64,000 nt of DNA from Chthoniobacteraceae bacterium (GCA_028293625.1 JAQGOL010000025.1:62001-126000), one strand, 5' to 3'; positions 1 through 10,406 are shown, counted from the first letter of the stretch. The notes: generated by a model not told the origin, from the letters alone. Made by a program: numbers and translations.

Positions 1-29
1 AGGCGCACCGGGTTAGGGTGCGCCTTTTC
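1..29. terminator. Probable (bidirectional) Rho-independent terminator downstream of ahcY
   Basis: Inverted repeat AGGCGCACC-gggttag-GGTGCGCCTTTT immediately beyond the ahcY stop; T-run on + side; window edge hides the other flank. Confidence 0.65.
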
Positions 30-43
30 TGAACTAATTCAGC

Positions 44-1477
44 TTAGTAGCGGTAATGGTCGGCCTTGTACGGGCCTTCAAGGGGCACTCCGATGTAGTC
101 GGCCTGGCGCTGGGTAAGCTTGGTGAGCTTGACGCCGATCTTATCAAGGTGCAACCGGGCGACTTCTTCATCCAGCTTCTTGGGCAGAACGTAGACGCCG
201 ACCTTGAGGGTCTCGCGGTTGCGCCAGAGATCAAGCTGAGCCAGGGTCTGGTTGGCGAAGCTGTTGCTCATGACAAACGAGGGATGCCCGGTCGCGCAAC
301 CAAGGTTAACCAGACGGCCTTCCGCCAGCAGGAAGATTTCGTGACCGTCAGGGAAGCTATACTTATCAACCTGCGGCTTGATGTTCGTGTGCTTGATGCC
401 GGGGTAGTTCACCAGTTTCTCGACCTGGATCTCATTATCGAAGTGGCCGATATTGGCAACCACGGCCTGGTTCTTCATCTTGGCGATATGCTCGATGGTG
501 ATGACATCGACGTTGCCGGTCGTGGTGATATAGATGTCGCCGCGGCCGAGAGTATCCTCGATCGTAGTAACTTCATAACCTTCCATGGCGGCTTGCAGCG
601 CGTTGATCGGATCAATTTCCGTCACGATCACCCGGGCGCCCTGGCCACGGAGCGATTGTGCACAGCCCTTGCCGACATCGCCGTAACCAATCACAACGGC
701 AACCTTGCCGGAGATCATGACATCAAGCGCCCGATTGAGCCCGTCCACAAGCGAGTGGCGGCATCCGTAGAGGTTGTCGAACTTCGACTTGGTGACCGAA
801 TCGTTCACATTGAAAGCCGGCACAAGCAGCTTGCCAGCTTCATGCAGTTTATAAAGGCGATGGACACCGGTGGTGGTCTCTTCGGAAACGCCGCGCCAGC
901 CCTTCACGATTTCGTGGAAGATGGAAGGCTTCTCGGCATGCACCTTCTTAAGGAGGTTCTTGATTACCTGCTCTTCGTGGGTTTCGCTTGCCGAATTAAC
1001 CCAGTCCGAACCGTCCTCAAGTTCATACCCTTTGTGGAGGAAAAGGGTCACATCGCCACCGTCATCGACAACCAGCTCCGGGCCTTTGCCATCGGCGCCG
1101 ACGATCGCCTGCCAGGTGCAATCCCAGTATTCCTCGAGCGATTCGCCTTTCCATGCAAAGACCGGCACGCCGGCCGCGGCAATGGCAGCAGCGGCATGAT
1201 CCTGGGTTGAGAAGATGTTGCAGCTTGCCCAGCGCACAACGGCGCCGAGATCGACCAGCGTCTCGATAAGGACCGCTGTCTGGATCGTCATGTGCAGCGA
1301 TCCGGTGATGCGGACGCCATCCAGCGGCTTGTCCACCGCATACTTGGCGCGGATGGACATGAGGCCGGGCATTTCCTGCTCGGCAATGTTGATTTCTTTG
1401 CGACCCCAGTCAGCCAGGGTAATGTCGGCAACCTTGTAGTCCAGTGAGGAAGGTGCAGCGGTTGTAGTGGTGCTCAT
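44..1477 (-). CDS. ahcY: Adenosylhomocysteinase
   Basis: 477 aa; SAHH signatures ([24 protein letters not shown]-terminal KADHYRY). Confidence 0.98.
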   Translation of the reverse strand: MSTTTTAAPSSLDYKVADITLADWGRKEINIAEQEMPGLMSIRAKYAVDKPLDGVRITGSLHMTIQTAVLIETLVDLGAVVRWASCNIFSTQDHAAAAIAAAGVPVFAWKGESLEEYWDCTWQAIVGADGKGPELVVDDGGDVTLFLHKGYELEDGSDWVNSASETHEEQVIKNLLKKVHAEKPSIFHEIVKGWRGVSEETTTGVHRLYKLHEAGKLLVPAFNVNDSVTKSKFDNLYGCRHSLVDGLNRALDVMISGKVAVVIGYGDVGKGCAQSLRGQGARVIVTEIDPINALQAAMEGYEVTTIEDTLGRGDIYITTTGNVDVITIEHIAKMKNQAVVANIGHFDNEIQVEKLVNYPGIKHTNIKPQVDKYSFPDGHEIFLLAEGRLVNLGCATGHPSFVMSNSFANQTLAQLDLWRNRETLKVGVYVLPKKLDEEVARLHLDKIGVKLTKLTQRQADYIGVPLEGPYKADHYRY

Positions 1478-1495
1478 AATTAGATGAATGATTGG

Positions 1496-2668
1496 TTAGC
1501 GAGCGGCTGATTTAAGTTCCTCAGCCTTGTCGGTACGCTCCCAGGTGATCTCGGGATCGTTCTTGCCAAAGTGACCGTAGTTGGTGGTCTTGGAATAGAT
1601 CGGACGAAGCAGATCAAGCTGCTTGACGATATCGGCGGGCCTGAAGCTGAAAACCGCTTTGACCGCGCTCTCGATTTTCTCTTCATCGACACTGTTGGTG
1701 CCGAATGTATCGATGTGGATGCTGACAGGCTGCGGATGGCCGATCGCGTAGGCAAACTGCACTTCGCAGCGCTGCGCCAACCCCGCCGCCACCACGTTCT
1801 TCGCCACGTAACGGCCCATGTAAGCGGCGCTCCGGTCGACTTTCGAAGGATCCTTGCCCGAAAAGGCGCCGCCACCGTGACGGCCCATGCCGCCGTAAGT
1901 ATCGACGATGATCTTGCGTCCGGTCAGACCCGTGTCGCCCTGAGGTCCGCCAATGACAAAGCGGCCCGTTGGATTAATTAAAAATTCAGTGTCGTTGCTT
2001 AGCAATTCAGCCGGAATTTCCTTGCGAATCACTTCGCTGATGAGGAAGTCGCGGATCTCGCTATGCTTGACCTCTTCGGAATGCTGCGTGGAGATGACCA
2101 CGTTAGAAATGCCGACGATCTTCTGGCCCTCGTAAATCACCGAGACCTGGCTCTTCGCATCGGGACGCAGCCACTTAACCGCGCCGCTCTTGCGAATGCG
2201 GGTCAGTTCACGCCCCAAACGATGCGCAAACATGATCGGCGCCGGCATCAGTTCAGGGGTCTCCGTGCAGGCGTACCCGAACATCAATCCCTGGTCGCCC
2301 GCACCTTGCTCGGCGGTCGCTTTTCCCTCGGCGCCCGCTTCATCGACACCCTGCGCGATGTCAGGTGACTGCGCGGTGATGATGTTGGTGACGAAGATTT
2401 TGTCCGCGTGGAAAACGTCGTCGTCGTTGACATACCCGATCTCGCGCACCGCATCACGGACGATTTGCACGTAATCAAGCTTGGCGGTCGTGGTGATTTC
2501 ACCGCCAACGATGACGATGTTGCTCTTGGCGTAGGTCTCGCAGGCTACCCGGCTTTGGGGGTTCTGGGAAAGACAGGCGTCAAGCACGGCATCGGAAATG
2601 GTATCGCAGACTTTGTCTGGATGGCCTTCACCGACGGATTCGGACGAGAAGATATAACGACGAGACAT
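1496..2668 (-). CDS. metK: S-adenosylmethionine synthetase
   Basis: 390 aa; [47 protein letters not shown] motifs; 18 nt upstream of ahcY on same strand. Confidence 0.98.
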   Translation of the reverse strand: MSRRYIFSSESVGEGHPDKVCDTISDAVLDACLSQNPQSRVACETYAKSNIVIVGGEITTTAKLDYVQIVRDAVREIGYVNDDDVFHADKIFVTNIITAQSPDIAQGVDEAGAEGKATAEQGAGDQGLMFGYACTETPELMPAPIMFAHRLGRELTRIRKSGAVKWLRPDAKSQVSVIYEGQKIVGISNVVISTQHSEEVKHSEIRDFLISEVIRKEIPAELLSNDTEFLINPTGRFVIGGPQGDTGLTGRKIIVDTYGGMGRHGGGAFSGKDPSKVDRSAAYMGRYVAKNVVAAGLAQRCEVQFAYAIGHPQPVSIHIDTFGTNSVDEEKIESAVKAVFSFRPADIVKQLDLLRPIYSKTTNYGHFGKNDPEITWERTDKAEELKSAAR

Positions 2669-2711
2669 TTTGGATCAGGGATATTGAGAAGGGCTTCGGG
2701 GAATTGGAGAA

Positions 2712-2723
2712 TCAATGCATTGA
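2712..2723. promoter_or_regulatory. Perfect 12-bp palindrome TCAATGCATTGA in the metK / ArsR-MT divergent intergenic region, candidate operator
   Basis: Perfect self-complement in the 93-bp divergent spacer between metK start (2668) and regulator start (2762); a second weaker inverted pair TGATG...CATCA at 2731-2748. Confidence 0.4.
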
Positions 2724-2761
2724 CCAATCATGATGCGGTGATACATCAACTCACGATTCCC

Positions 2762-3697
2762 ATGGCGTCAATCGTAAAATCCCTCCGACTTCTCGCCGAT
2801 GAAACCCGGCTTCGGCTTTTGATGGTTCTTCAAAAAGAAGAACTCTCCGTCCTTGAGCTGCAGGAAATCCTCGGCATGGGGCAGTCGCGCATTTCAAGTC
2901 ACCTGGGGCAATTGCGCCGCGCGGGGCTCATTCAGGATCGGCGGGCGGGGAAAAACATCTATTATGCGCTCTCTGACGACCCTGTGCATAAGGATCTTGC
3001 GCCGTTGATTGAAGCGAGCGCGCGGGAAATTCCCGAGGCGGAGCGTGATGGGAAGGCGTTGCGGCTTTTGCTTAAAAACCGGCAGGACAAAGCACGCGAG
3101 TATTTCAATCAGCTTGCGGGAAAATTTGGCCGAACCTATTGCCCGGGGCGGACCTGGGAAGGGCTTGCGCACATGCTTTTGTTTCTGGTGCCCGATCTGA
3201 CGATTGCCGATCTGGGCGCCGGGGAAGGAACACTGGCGCAATTACTGGCCAAACGCGCCCGGCAGGTGATCGCCATCGACAGCTCGGAAAAGATGGTTGA
3301 GTTCGGTGGCGAACTTGCCACCAAACACGGTTTTAAGAATCTTGAATACCGGCTGGGCGATATTGAAAAACCGCCCATTGAAGAGAAATCCGTTGACCTG
3401 GCGATTCTCAGCCAGGCACTCCATCATGCCGCCAGCCCGGCTCGCGCGGTGGCGGCAGCTTATAAAATTCTCAAGCCGGGCGGCAGACTTGCGATTCTCG
3501 ACCTGCTCCAGCATCAGTTTGAAAAAGCGCGCGAGCTCTATGCCGATACGTGGCTTGGCTTTACGGAAGCCGATTTGCACCACTTTCTGGAAGACGCCGG
3601 GTTCGAAAAGATCGAAGTCACGGTCGTGGCGCGGGACGAGCAGAATCCGCAGTTCCACACTCTGCTTGCATCGGGTGTGAAACCAGCGGCCGAATAG
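2762..3697 (+). CDS. ArsR-family regulator with C-terminal SAM-dependent methyltransferase domain (SahR-like)
   Basis: Winged-helix N-terminus (SLRLLADETRLRLLMVLQKEELSVLELQEILGMGQSRISSHLGQLRRAGL) plus class I MTase (IADLGAGEGTLAQLLA); start trimmed from ORF 2408 to the ATG at 2762 because the longer form overlaps metK. Confidence 0.9.
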   Translation: MASIVKSLRLLADETRLRLLMVLQKEELSVLELQEILGMGQSRISSHLGQLRRAGLIQDRRAGKNIYYALSDDPVHKDLAPLIEASAREIPEAERDGKALRLLLKNRQDKAREYFNQLAGKFGRTYCPGRTWEGLAHMLLFLVPDLTIADLGAGEGTLAQLLAKRARQVIAIDSSEKMVEFGGELATKHGFKNLEYRLGDIEKPPIEEKSVDLAILSQALHHAASPARAVAAAYKILKPGGRLAILDLLQHQFEKARELYADTWLGFTEADLHHFLEDAGFEKIEVTVVARDEQNPQFHTLLASGVKPAAE

Positions 3698-4045
3698 TTA
3701 CAGATCGAAAAACGCCGTGATGAGGCTCCTTGGCTTGTTATCGACCATGAAAGAAACCACATCGCCGCTGACGCCCTTCCTTTCGAGCCGACGGACATCG
3801 GCACGGGTTAGCGAATAGTAACTTTTAGTTATATAGATGTAATAGATAATTGAGCTATTCGGTAATCCACGCCGCGAAAGCTCAATCACATCGGCTTCCG
3901 AAAGCGGCTTCTGACTTATGACTTTATGGTAAAGCTCGGGGGAAACGCGCCGTTGAAGCAGCGTGACGCGCTCGGAATTGGGCACCGTGGCGCAGGCGCT
4001 TAGAAACAAGGCGGCGGCAAGAGAGAGGGTGGAAACAGTTTTCAT
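3698..4045 (-). CDS. Small putative lipoprotein, hypothetical
   Basis: MKTVSTLSLAAALFLSACATVPNSERV lipobox-like signal; start trimmed from 4159. Confidence 0.7.
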   Translation of the reverse strand: MKTVSTLSLAAALFLSACATVPNSERVTLLQRRVSPELYHKVISQKPLSEADVIELSRRGLPNSSIIYYIYITKSYYSLTRADVRRLERKGVSGDVVSFMVDNKPRSLITAFFDL

Positions 4046-4058
4046 GGAAAGAGCCGTC

Positions 4059-5144
4059 TTAGCCGAGCCAATCGGGATGAGCGACTGTGCTGTCGAAATG
4101 AACGCTCGTTTTATAAAGCTCGAACATGCCTTCCATCGCCACCGGAGAGGTCTTGGCAAGGATGGCCGCCACTTCGGGCTCGCTCAGCGGTTTAAACGTC
4201 CGTGCCGCTTCAAGCGCTTGTGTCAGGATTTTCATCGAATCGCATCCGGTGATCACCACGCTGACAGGCAGATTCATGGCGTAATGGAGGCACTCGATGG
4301 GAGTGACCACCTTGCTATCGAGAATGAACTTGTCGCCCATCGATTTCATGCCGAGCACGCCGATGTTTTGTTTTACCAAAACGGGCAGCACCTTCTGGCC
4401 GAAACTCGCAAAGTGGGCATCCATGACGTTGAGCGGCATCTGCACGGTATCAAACGTGAAACCATGAGCCGCCGCCGTCTCGAGCATTTTAAGATGAATA
4501 TCGGGGCTTTTATGACCGGTGAACCCGATGTAACGCACCTTGCCGGCTTTTTTGGCGGCAATCATCGCTTCCATGGCGCCGCCCGGGGCGAAAATGCGCT
4601 CGGCATCTTCCATGCGGATAATTTCATGGAACTGCAAAAGATCGACGCGATCGGTTTGAAGGCGGGTTAACGATTCGTTGAGCTGCTGATCGAAGCTTTC
4701 CCTGGTGCGTCCATCGATCTTGGTCATCAGGAAGACCTTGTCGCGGTAGCCGTCCTTCAACGCTTTTCCCATCCGCATTTCACTGGCCCCGCCGTTGTAA
4801 TCCCAGCTGTTGTCCATGAAATTAATCCCGCCATCGATCGCCGCGCGGATGATCTCAATGCTCTCCTTGGGATCTTTTTGCTGACCGATATGCGCGCCGC
4901 CCAGCCCAACCATCGAGACGTTTTCCCCGGTTTTGCCCAGTTTCCGGTATGGGACGCCGGCCCGCGTTTCCACCGCCCATGCACCGGGGTTGACACTGAA
5001 ACCGACTCCGGTGGCGATCGCAATTTTCACAAAATCCCGCCTGCGCACGCCCCCGGGAGCGGATTGGAGGGAGGGTGGAAAAAGAGAGGGGTCGGTTTTC
5101 ATAAGGCGCTGGAGCGTGCTGATTGCCTTAAGGGCATCGGGCAT
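4059..5144 (-). CDS. Aldo/keto reductase with Tat-like signal (RRRDFVK)
   Basis: 361 aa; YRKLGKTGENVSMVGLGGAHIG, INFMDNSWDYNGGASEMRMGKAL; start may be 5102. Confidence 0.9.
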   Translation of the reverse strand: MPDALKAISTLQRLMKTDPSLFPPSLQSAPGGVRRRDFVKIAIATGVGFSVNPGAWAVETRAGVPYRKLGKTGENVSMVGLGGAHIGQQKDPKESIEIIRAAIDGGINFMDNSWDYNGGASEMRMGKALKDGYRDKVFLMTKIDGRTRESFDQQLNESLTRLQTDRVDLLQFHEIIRMEDAERIFAPGGAMEAMIAAKKAGKVRYIGFTGHKSPDIHLKMLETAAAHGFTFDTVQMPLNVMDAHFASFGQKVLPVLVKQNIGVLGMKSMGDKFILDSKVVTPIECLHYAMNLPVSVVITGCDSMKILTQALEAARTFKPLSEPEVAAILAKTSPVAMEGMFELYKTSVHFDSTVAHPDWLG

Positions 5145-5195
5145 CGACCCCCATTTGCGCGCAGTGTTTGTTTCACCGCTAAGAACGCCCTCTTT

Positions 5196-6431
5196 TTATT
5201 TTGCCGCCCGATGAGCTGTTTCCAGGTCCGGAAGAAACACGGTAAGCAAACCGATCAACGGCAAGTAGGCGCAAAAATGGAACACGGCAATGATTCCAAT
5301 ATGATCGGCCACTTTGCCGAGCACCGCCGAACCGATCCCCGCGATTCCAAATGCCAGGCCAAAGAAAAGCCCGGCAACCAGTCCCACTTTTCCCGGCATC
5401 AGCTCCTGGGCATAGACAAGGATCGCTGAAAAGGCTGAGGCAAGGATGAGCCCGATAAAGACAGAGAGCACCGCGGTTGTTGCCAGGTTTGCATGCGGCA
5501 GCCAGAGCGAAAATGGCGCGACCCCAAGAATTGAAACCCAGATCACGCGTTTGCGTCCGATCCGATCGCCGACGGGGCCACCGATGATGGTGCCGGCGGC
5601 GACGGCGAACAGGAAAATGAAGAGATAAAGCTGCGAGCTTTGCACCGACACTTTGAAATGCTCCATCAGGTAAAAAGTGTAATAACTCGTGATACTTACC
5701 AAATAAACGTATTTAGAAAATGTGAGGGCAACCAGGACCAGCAGCGACAAGGTCACCGTGCGGCGCGGCAGGGCGGCAGCCTGCGCCGAGGCGCTTTTGA
5801 TTCCACGCCGTTGAATACGATCGAGGTTTTTTAATTGCCAGGAGCCGACATGCCAGAGGACGAACATCCCGAGGCATGCGGCGAGCGAAAACCAGGCAAC
5901 GTGGCCTTGTCCTCGAGGCACAATGATCAGCGCCGCCAGGAGCGGGCCAAGTGAGCTTCCCGCATTGCCGCCGACTTGGAAAAGCGATTGCGCCAGACCG
6001 CGCTGCCTGCCCGCCGCCATGTGGGCAATCCGGGAGGCTTCCGGATGAAAAATCGCCGACCCCATTCCGACCAACGCGGCGGAGATGATCATCATCGGGA
6101 AACTATGCGCTTCCGAGAGCAGGAGCAGTCCGATCAGCGTCAGTCCCATTCCCGCGGAGAGCGAATACGGCATCGGCCGCCGATCGGTGAGGAGCCCAAC
6201 GAGCGGCTGGAGCAGCGATGCGGTGCATTGGAAAGTAAACGTGATGAGTCCGAGCTGGGTAAAGTTGAGCCCAAGCGACGATTTGATGAGCGGATAGAGG
6301 GATGGAATCAGCGCCTGGATGGTGTCGTTGAGCAGGTGCGAAAAGCTGATCGCAAAAAGGACGGCATAAACAGTCTGCCCGCTTTTGCTCACTGGTGGAC
6401 CGGCAACTTCATCGGCACTGATAGATTCCAT
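5196..6431 (-). CDS. MFS transporter, fosmidomycin-resistance (Fsr)-like
   Basis: 411 aa; SHLLNDTIQALIPSLYPLIKSSLGLNFTQLGLITF, multiple TM helices. Confidence 0.88.
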   Translation of the reverse strand: MESISADEVAGPPVSKSGQTVYAVLFAISFSHLLNDTIQALIPSLYPLIKSSLGLNFTQLGLITFTFQCTASLLQPLVGLLTDRRPMPYSLSAGMGLTLIGLLLLSEAHSFPMMIISAALVGMGSAIFHPEASRIAHMAAGRQRGLAQSLFQVGGNAGSSLGPLLAALIIVPRGQGHVAWFSLAACLGMFVLWHVGSWQLKNLDRIQRRGIKSASAQAAALPRRTVTLSLLVLVALTFSKYVYLVSITSYYTFYLMEHFKVSVQSSQLYLFIFLFAVAAGTIIGGPVGDRIGRKRVIWVSILGVAPFSLWLPHANLATTAVLSVFIGLILASAFSAILVYAQELMPGKVGLVAGLFFGLAFGIAGIGSAVLGKVADHIGIIAVFHFCAYLPLIGLLTVFLPDLETAHRAAK

Positions 6432-6579
6432 AGGGGCGCTACTTTGAATCCGGTATGCGCACTGCTCAAGGAACGGAAAGCGTTTTTTTGCAGCTCACAA
6501 GCAGCTTCCCACGAAGGCGAAAGAGAGATCTCCCGCTCTTCAGCCCACCATTGGGCGCCAGTAAAGCGCCGCTCTCCTG

Positions 6580-7521
6580 TTAACTTTGGGAAACCACGTC
6601 TTTGCGCGGAATGACGATCGGTGCGCCGCCATTGCTCAATGGATCGCCGTTTCGCGAGATGCAACCCTGGAGCCGTTCCAAGCGCATCAGGACGTCGCAC
6701 GTCAGGCGGTCGACTTTTTCATGCAGATGCCCGATTTCGAGCTCAGCCTTGAGGTTGACGTCATACTCAATGTCAGCATGCACCCGGTCCTTGGCGGCCT
6801 GCCGGTTTTGGCTTAACAAGACAAACACCGAGAGAAAAATCGCTTCCAACGAAACCGAGAGTGTCAGGAACCCAAATGGATACGGGTCAAATTGGGGGAG
6901 CCCGGGAATGGGGATCCAATTCAGACCAAGCCAGAGGCCAAAGAAGACAACGTGGATCATCAAAAAAGTGATGCTGCCCGCGAACTCCGCGATCCAATCG
7001 GCGCTCTTCTGGACCAAAGTGCGTTTGTCGCTGATCTCCTCGTTGACGTTGCGCGTGGCGGTATGCCGAAGCTGCTCGACGGTAAACCGGTGGCGGCGTC
7101 CCATGGCAGCGAGCAGATCCATCGCCGCTTCGGGATGCAGATGCAGGAATTTCTCCAGGTCCGCGCGACCGAGCCGAAGCGCCTCGGTCTCTTTGATTGC
7201 GACAACCGAGGCACTCCGGGTGCCGTTATCAAGCAGGGAAAGCTCGCCGAAAAAGTTGCCGCGGCTGGCAAGCTCCAAAACGATGCGCTCGCCGGTATCG
7301 TTTTTAAAAAAGACTTCCACCTCGCCTGAGCTGATCACATAGATGGCGTCTCCCGGATCGCCATAATTAAAAATTGTCTCGTCCTTGGCGAACTGCACCA
7401 CGTCGAGTTGCGAGGCAAGTTCCTCTCTCTCATGCTCATCCAGAAATTGGAAGAGCGGCACGGCTTTAAGCAGATCGGCTTCTGGACGCATAAGCCGGCG
7501 AGATAAGCACAAGGCGGGCAC
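6580..7521 (-). CDS. Cyclic-nucleotide-binding domain + DUF1003 membrane protein
   Basis: cNMP-binding N-terminus (PLFQFLDEHEREELASQLDVVQFAKDETIFNYGDPGDAIYVI..GEVEVF) followed by DUF1003-like TM region; start possibly 7488. Confidence 0.85.
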   Translation of the reverse strand: MPALCLSRRLMRPEADLLKAVPLFQFLDEHEREELASQLDVVQFAKDETIFNYGDPGDAIYVISSGEVEVFFKNDTGERIVLELASRGNFFGELSLLDNGTRSASVVAIKETEALRLGRADLEKFLHLHPEAAMDLLAAMGRRHRFTVEQLRHTATRNVNEEISDKRTLVQKSADWIAEFAGSITFLMIHVVFFGLWLGLNWIPIPGLPQFDPYPFGFLTLSVSLEAIFLSVFVLLSQNRQAAKDRVHADIEYDVNLKAELEIGHLHEKVDRLTCDVLMRLERLQGCISRNGDPLSNGGAPIVIPRKDVVSQS

Positions 7522-7577
7522 GAAACTCCACCTTCCTCTTGATCTTTAATTAAAAAACAAACGCCCCTTTGCCTCCT

Positions 7578-8780
7578 TTAGTAAGACGGCTGCTTGTTTC
7601 CCAACTCAAGGGCCGCGCGTGCCGCACGGGTTCCCGTGGCAAAGCAGCCTTGAATCAGATAGCCGCCGGTGGGCGCTTCCCAATCGATCATTTCACCGGC
7701 CACAAACAGACCCGGAACCGCCTTGAGCATCAGATTGCCGTCGATTCCGCGCCATCGCACTCCGCCGGCCGATGAAATCGCCTCCGCGATCGGACGCGGC
7801 GCGCTAAGCTGCAGAACGCATGATTTTACTTCCGCCACAAACGATTCCAAAGCCAGGAACGGGCCCCGGCTTTCAAGAATGGCAAACGCCGTGTCGTTCA
7901 ATCTCCAGCGCTGGCGCGCTTCGGCCAGGAAATTGCGCTGAATCGGCCCCATCTTCGCCAGCAATTGCGCCACGGTGAACGATGGCTTGAAATCGATGGA
8001 TATCTCCGGATGCGGCATCGCGCGCAATACCGATCCGAGTTGGTAAATCGCTCCGCCTTCAAGCCCGTATTTGGTAACAAGCAGCTCACCCTTTACCTCC
8101 ATGGCCCCAGCCCGCACGGCGATACTCTTGAGCGGCGCGCCCTCCGCTTTTTCCAGAACCTGCGCCGGCCAGGGGAATTCCCATCCACAATTGGCCGGCT
8201 CCAGGGGCGCCACCGGGATGCCGATTTTTTCAAGCATGGCCGTCCATGCGCCATCCGAGCCGGTTGTGGGCCACGAGCCACCGCCAAGGGCAAGAACCAC
8301 TGCATCGGCATGCTCATTTCGCATTTCGCCTTCGACCTGAAATTCAAGAGTCAGTGGCCGGCCCGGCACAATGCCTGTCAATCGATGATGCATGGCAAAG
8401 CGCACCTTCAGGGCGCGCAAACGCTCCACCCATCGCCGCAAAAGCGGTGCGGCCTTGAGTTCGCGCGGATAAACCCGGCCCGTCGACGCGGCAAAGGTTT
8501 CCACGCCAAGTTCCGCCGCCCAGTTTCTCAATGCCTCCGAGTCAAACTCCGCGATCAGCGAATCCCAAATCTCCGGCGGCTGATCCGGACCGCTGTAACG
8601 GTTAACAAACCGCGCATGCGCTTCGACTTTGGTTAGATTGAGTCCGCCGCGTCCCGCCACCAGGAACTTGCGTCCCACCGAGGGCTTGGCATCAAAGAGG
8701 GTGACCGAGGCGCCTCCTGAGGCGGCGACCTCGGCGGCGCGCAGCCCTGCGGGCCCCCCTCCAATGATTGCAATGTTCAT
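7578..8780 (-). CDS. BaiN/HI0933-type NAD(P)/FAD-dependent oxidoreductase
   Basis: 400 aa; IIGGGPAGLRAAEVAASGGASVTLFD, VAGRGGLNLT, FVAGEMIDWEAPTGGYLIQGCFATG. Confidence 0.9.
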   Translation of the reverse strand: MNIAIIGGGPAGLRAAEVAASGGASVTLFDAKPSVGRKFLVAGRGGLNLTKVEAHARFVNRYSGPDQPPEIWDSLIAEFDSEALRNWAAELGVETFAASTGRVYPRELKAAPLLRRWVERLRALKVRFAMHHRLTGIVPGRPLTLEFQVEGEMRNEHADAVVLALGGGSWPTTGSDGAWTAMLEKIGIPVAPLEPANCGWEFPWPAQVLEKAEGAPLKSIAVRAGAMEVKGELLVTKYGLEGGAIYQLGSVLRAMPHPEISIDFKPSFTVAQLLAKMGPIQRNFLAEARQRWRLNDTAFAILESRGPFLALESFVAEVKSCVLQLSAPRPIAEAISSAGGVRWRGIDGNLMLKAVPGLFVAGEMIDWEAPTGGYLIQGCFATGTRAARAALELGNKQPSY

Positions 8781-8929
8781 GCGCGATCGAAACAGCGCTT
8801 TGTCTTAAAGCGCAACGCCCTTTTCCTCTTTTGGAATGCGCTTGCTCCAGCTTTGAAGAGCATCCAAACCCATCGGGGTCAAAATAACCGATCCGCCCGC
8901 TGTATGAGGTACGCGCCTTCACGACCATC

Positions 8930-9682
8930 GTGATTCACCAATCAATTCCCTATCGAGTCCTGAGTTTTTTGTCGGCAATCGTGCTTCTTGGCGCGATTGG
9001 CACGGCCGCATTCTGGATGCTCGACTACCATTGGACCTGGGGACCGGTTCTTAAATATTGGCGGCTTTTTCTCGATGGCTGGGTGACCACCCTTGTTATC
9101 GCCTCATTGGCCTTGCCACTTAGCACCGCAATCGGACTGCTCCTGGCGCTCGGCCGAAGATGCCCATGGATGCCGGTGCGCGATGCCGCCCGGATCTGGG
9201 TGGAAATCACACGCGGCACGCCGCTTCTGGTTCAGATCTACTTCTACTTCTATGTCATCGGCCAGGCGCTTGCTTTGAATAACCGATACATCGTCGGTCC
9301 GCTGATCCTTTCAGCCTTTAGCGGCGCATATCTCAGTGAAATCATCCGGGCCGGGATAGAAGGAGTAGGCAAGTCCCAGTTGGAAAGCGCGCGGGCTATT
9401 GGCCTGGGCCGGCTACAGATTTATCGCTATGTAATCTTCCCCCAGGCAATCCGGCAGATCCTGCCGCCAATGGCCGGGCAATTTGTCTCGCTCATTAAAG
9501 ATTCCTCGCTGCTCTCAGTTATCGGACTCAGCGAACTGACACTGGCCTCGCAGGAAGTCAGCTCGGTGACTCTGGCCGCGTTTGAAAGCTATTTGCCCGT
9601 GGCGTTTGGCTATCTTTTACTTACCCTGCCTATCTCGCTTTTCAGCCAATGGCTTGAAAAGAAGCTTCGCTTTGAAACTTAA
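8930..9682 (+). CDS. Polar amino-acid ABC transporter permease
   Basis: 250 aa; HisM/GlnP-type TM permease with EAA-like SARAIGLGRLQIYRYVIFPQAIRQILPP. Confidence 0.92.
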   Translation: MIHQSIPYRVLSFLSAIVLLGAIGTAAFWMLDYHWTWGPVLKYWRLFLDGWVTTLVIASLALPLSTAIGLLLALGRRCPWMPVRDAARIWVEITRGTPLLVQIYFYFYVIGQALALNNRYIVGPLILSAFSGAYLSEIIRAGIEGVGKSQLESARAIGLGRLQIYRYVIFPQAIRQILPPMAGQFVSLIKDSSLLSVIGLSELTLASQEVSSVTLAAFESYLPVAFGYLLLTLPISLFSQWLEKKLRFET

Positions 9683-10406
9683 ACTCACAGGCCTCACCAA
9701 ATCTTTCGAAGGCCATGGCGTGCTGGATAATATCACCGCCGGGTTCGGCCCGGTGCGCAGCCTCGTGTTCATAGGACCTTCGGGCGGTGGAAAATCGACG
9801 CTCCTGCGAATTATCGCAGGATTGGAAGTACCCGAATCCGGCTCGGTGGAACTTGACGGCGAACCAATCGAGTTCGGCAAAGGAGAAAAAGCGCTTCAAA
9901 GCTATCGGCGCCGGCTCGGCGTTGTATTCCAGGCTTTCAATCTATTTCCCCATCTGAGCGCCCTAAAAAACATCACGCTGCCACTTGAAAAAGTACACGG
10001 GCTTTCTCCCGCGGATGCCAGGGAATGCGCCATTCAAACGCTCACCCGCTTTCAGCTGGCCGAGCATGCCCATAAAAAGCCGGGAGCTCTTTCCGGCGGC
10101 CAAAAACAGCGCGTGGCCATTGCGCGTGCCATCACGATCAAGCCGCGGCTGCTCCTTTTTGATGAACCGACTTCCGCCCTCGACCCGGAGATGACGGCGG
10201 AAGTGCTCGACGTCATCGAAGAGTTAAAGGACGACGGCCGCGATTTCATCCTCGTCACGCACGAAATGGGATTTGCCCGGCGCGTGGCCGACGACGTCGC
10301 GTTTCTCGCCAACGGGCACATCCTTGAACATGGCCCCGCCGCCGAGCTCTTCGCCGCGCCACGCACCGCGGCATGCCGGGATTTCCTTGCCCGGGTCATG
10401 CATTAA
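9672..10406 (+). CDS. Polar amino-acid ABC transporter ATP-binding protein (GlnQ-type)
   Basis: Walker A GPSGGGKSTLL, signature LSGGQKQRVAIARAI, Walker B LLFDEPTSALDPE; proposed in-frame TTG start at 9672 overlapping permease stop. Confidence 0.92.
   Translation: MKLKLTGLTKSFEGHGVLDNITAGFGPVRSLVFIGPSGGGKSTLLRIIAGLEVPESGSVELDGEPIEFGKGEKALQSYRRRLGVVFQAFNLFPHLSALKNITLPLEKVHGLSPADARECAIQTLTRFQLAEHAHKKPGALSGGQKQRVAIARAITIKPRLLLFDEPTSALDPEMTAEVLDVIEELKDDGRDFILVTHEMGFARRVADDVAFLANGHILEHGPAAELFAAPRTAACRDFLARVMH

Noticed and set aside
56-1210. 384-aa ORF antisense to ahcY
   Set aside because: GC-rich shadow ORF fully opposite a confident housekeeping gene; translation shows no recognisable family
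2408-2761. N-terminal extension of the ArsR-MT ORF
   Set aside because: Runs antisense through metK; winged-helix homology begins at the ATG at 2762
2669-2761. Possible SAM/SAH riboswitch upstream of metK
   Set aside because: Spacer is only 93 bp and I see no SAM- or SAH-riboswitch-like stem architecture; an operator palindrome explains it better
3695-3700. Convergent genes with zero intergenic distance (stop at 3697 abuts stop at 3698; likewise 10406/10407)
   Set aside because: Unusual-looking but common in compact genomes; no further signal
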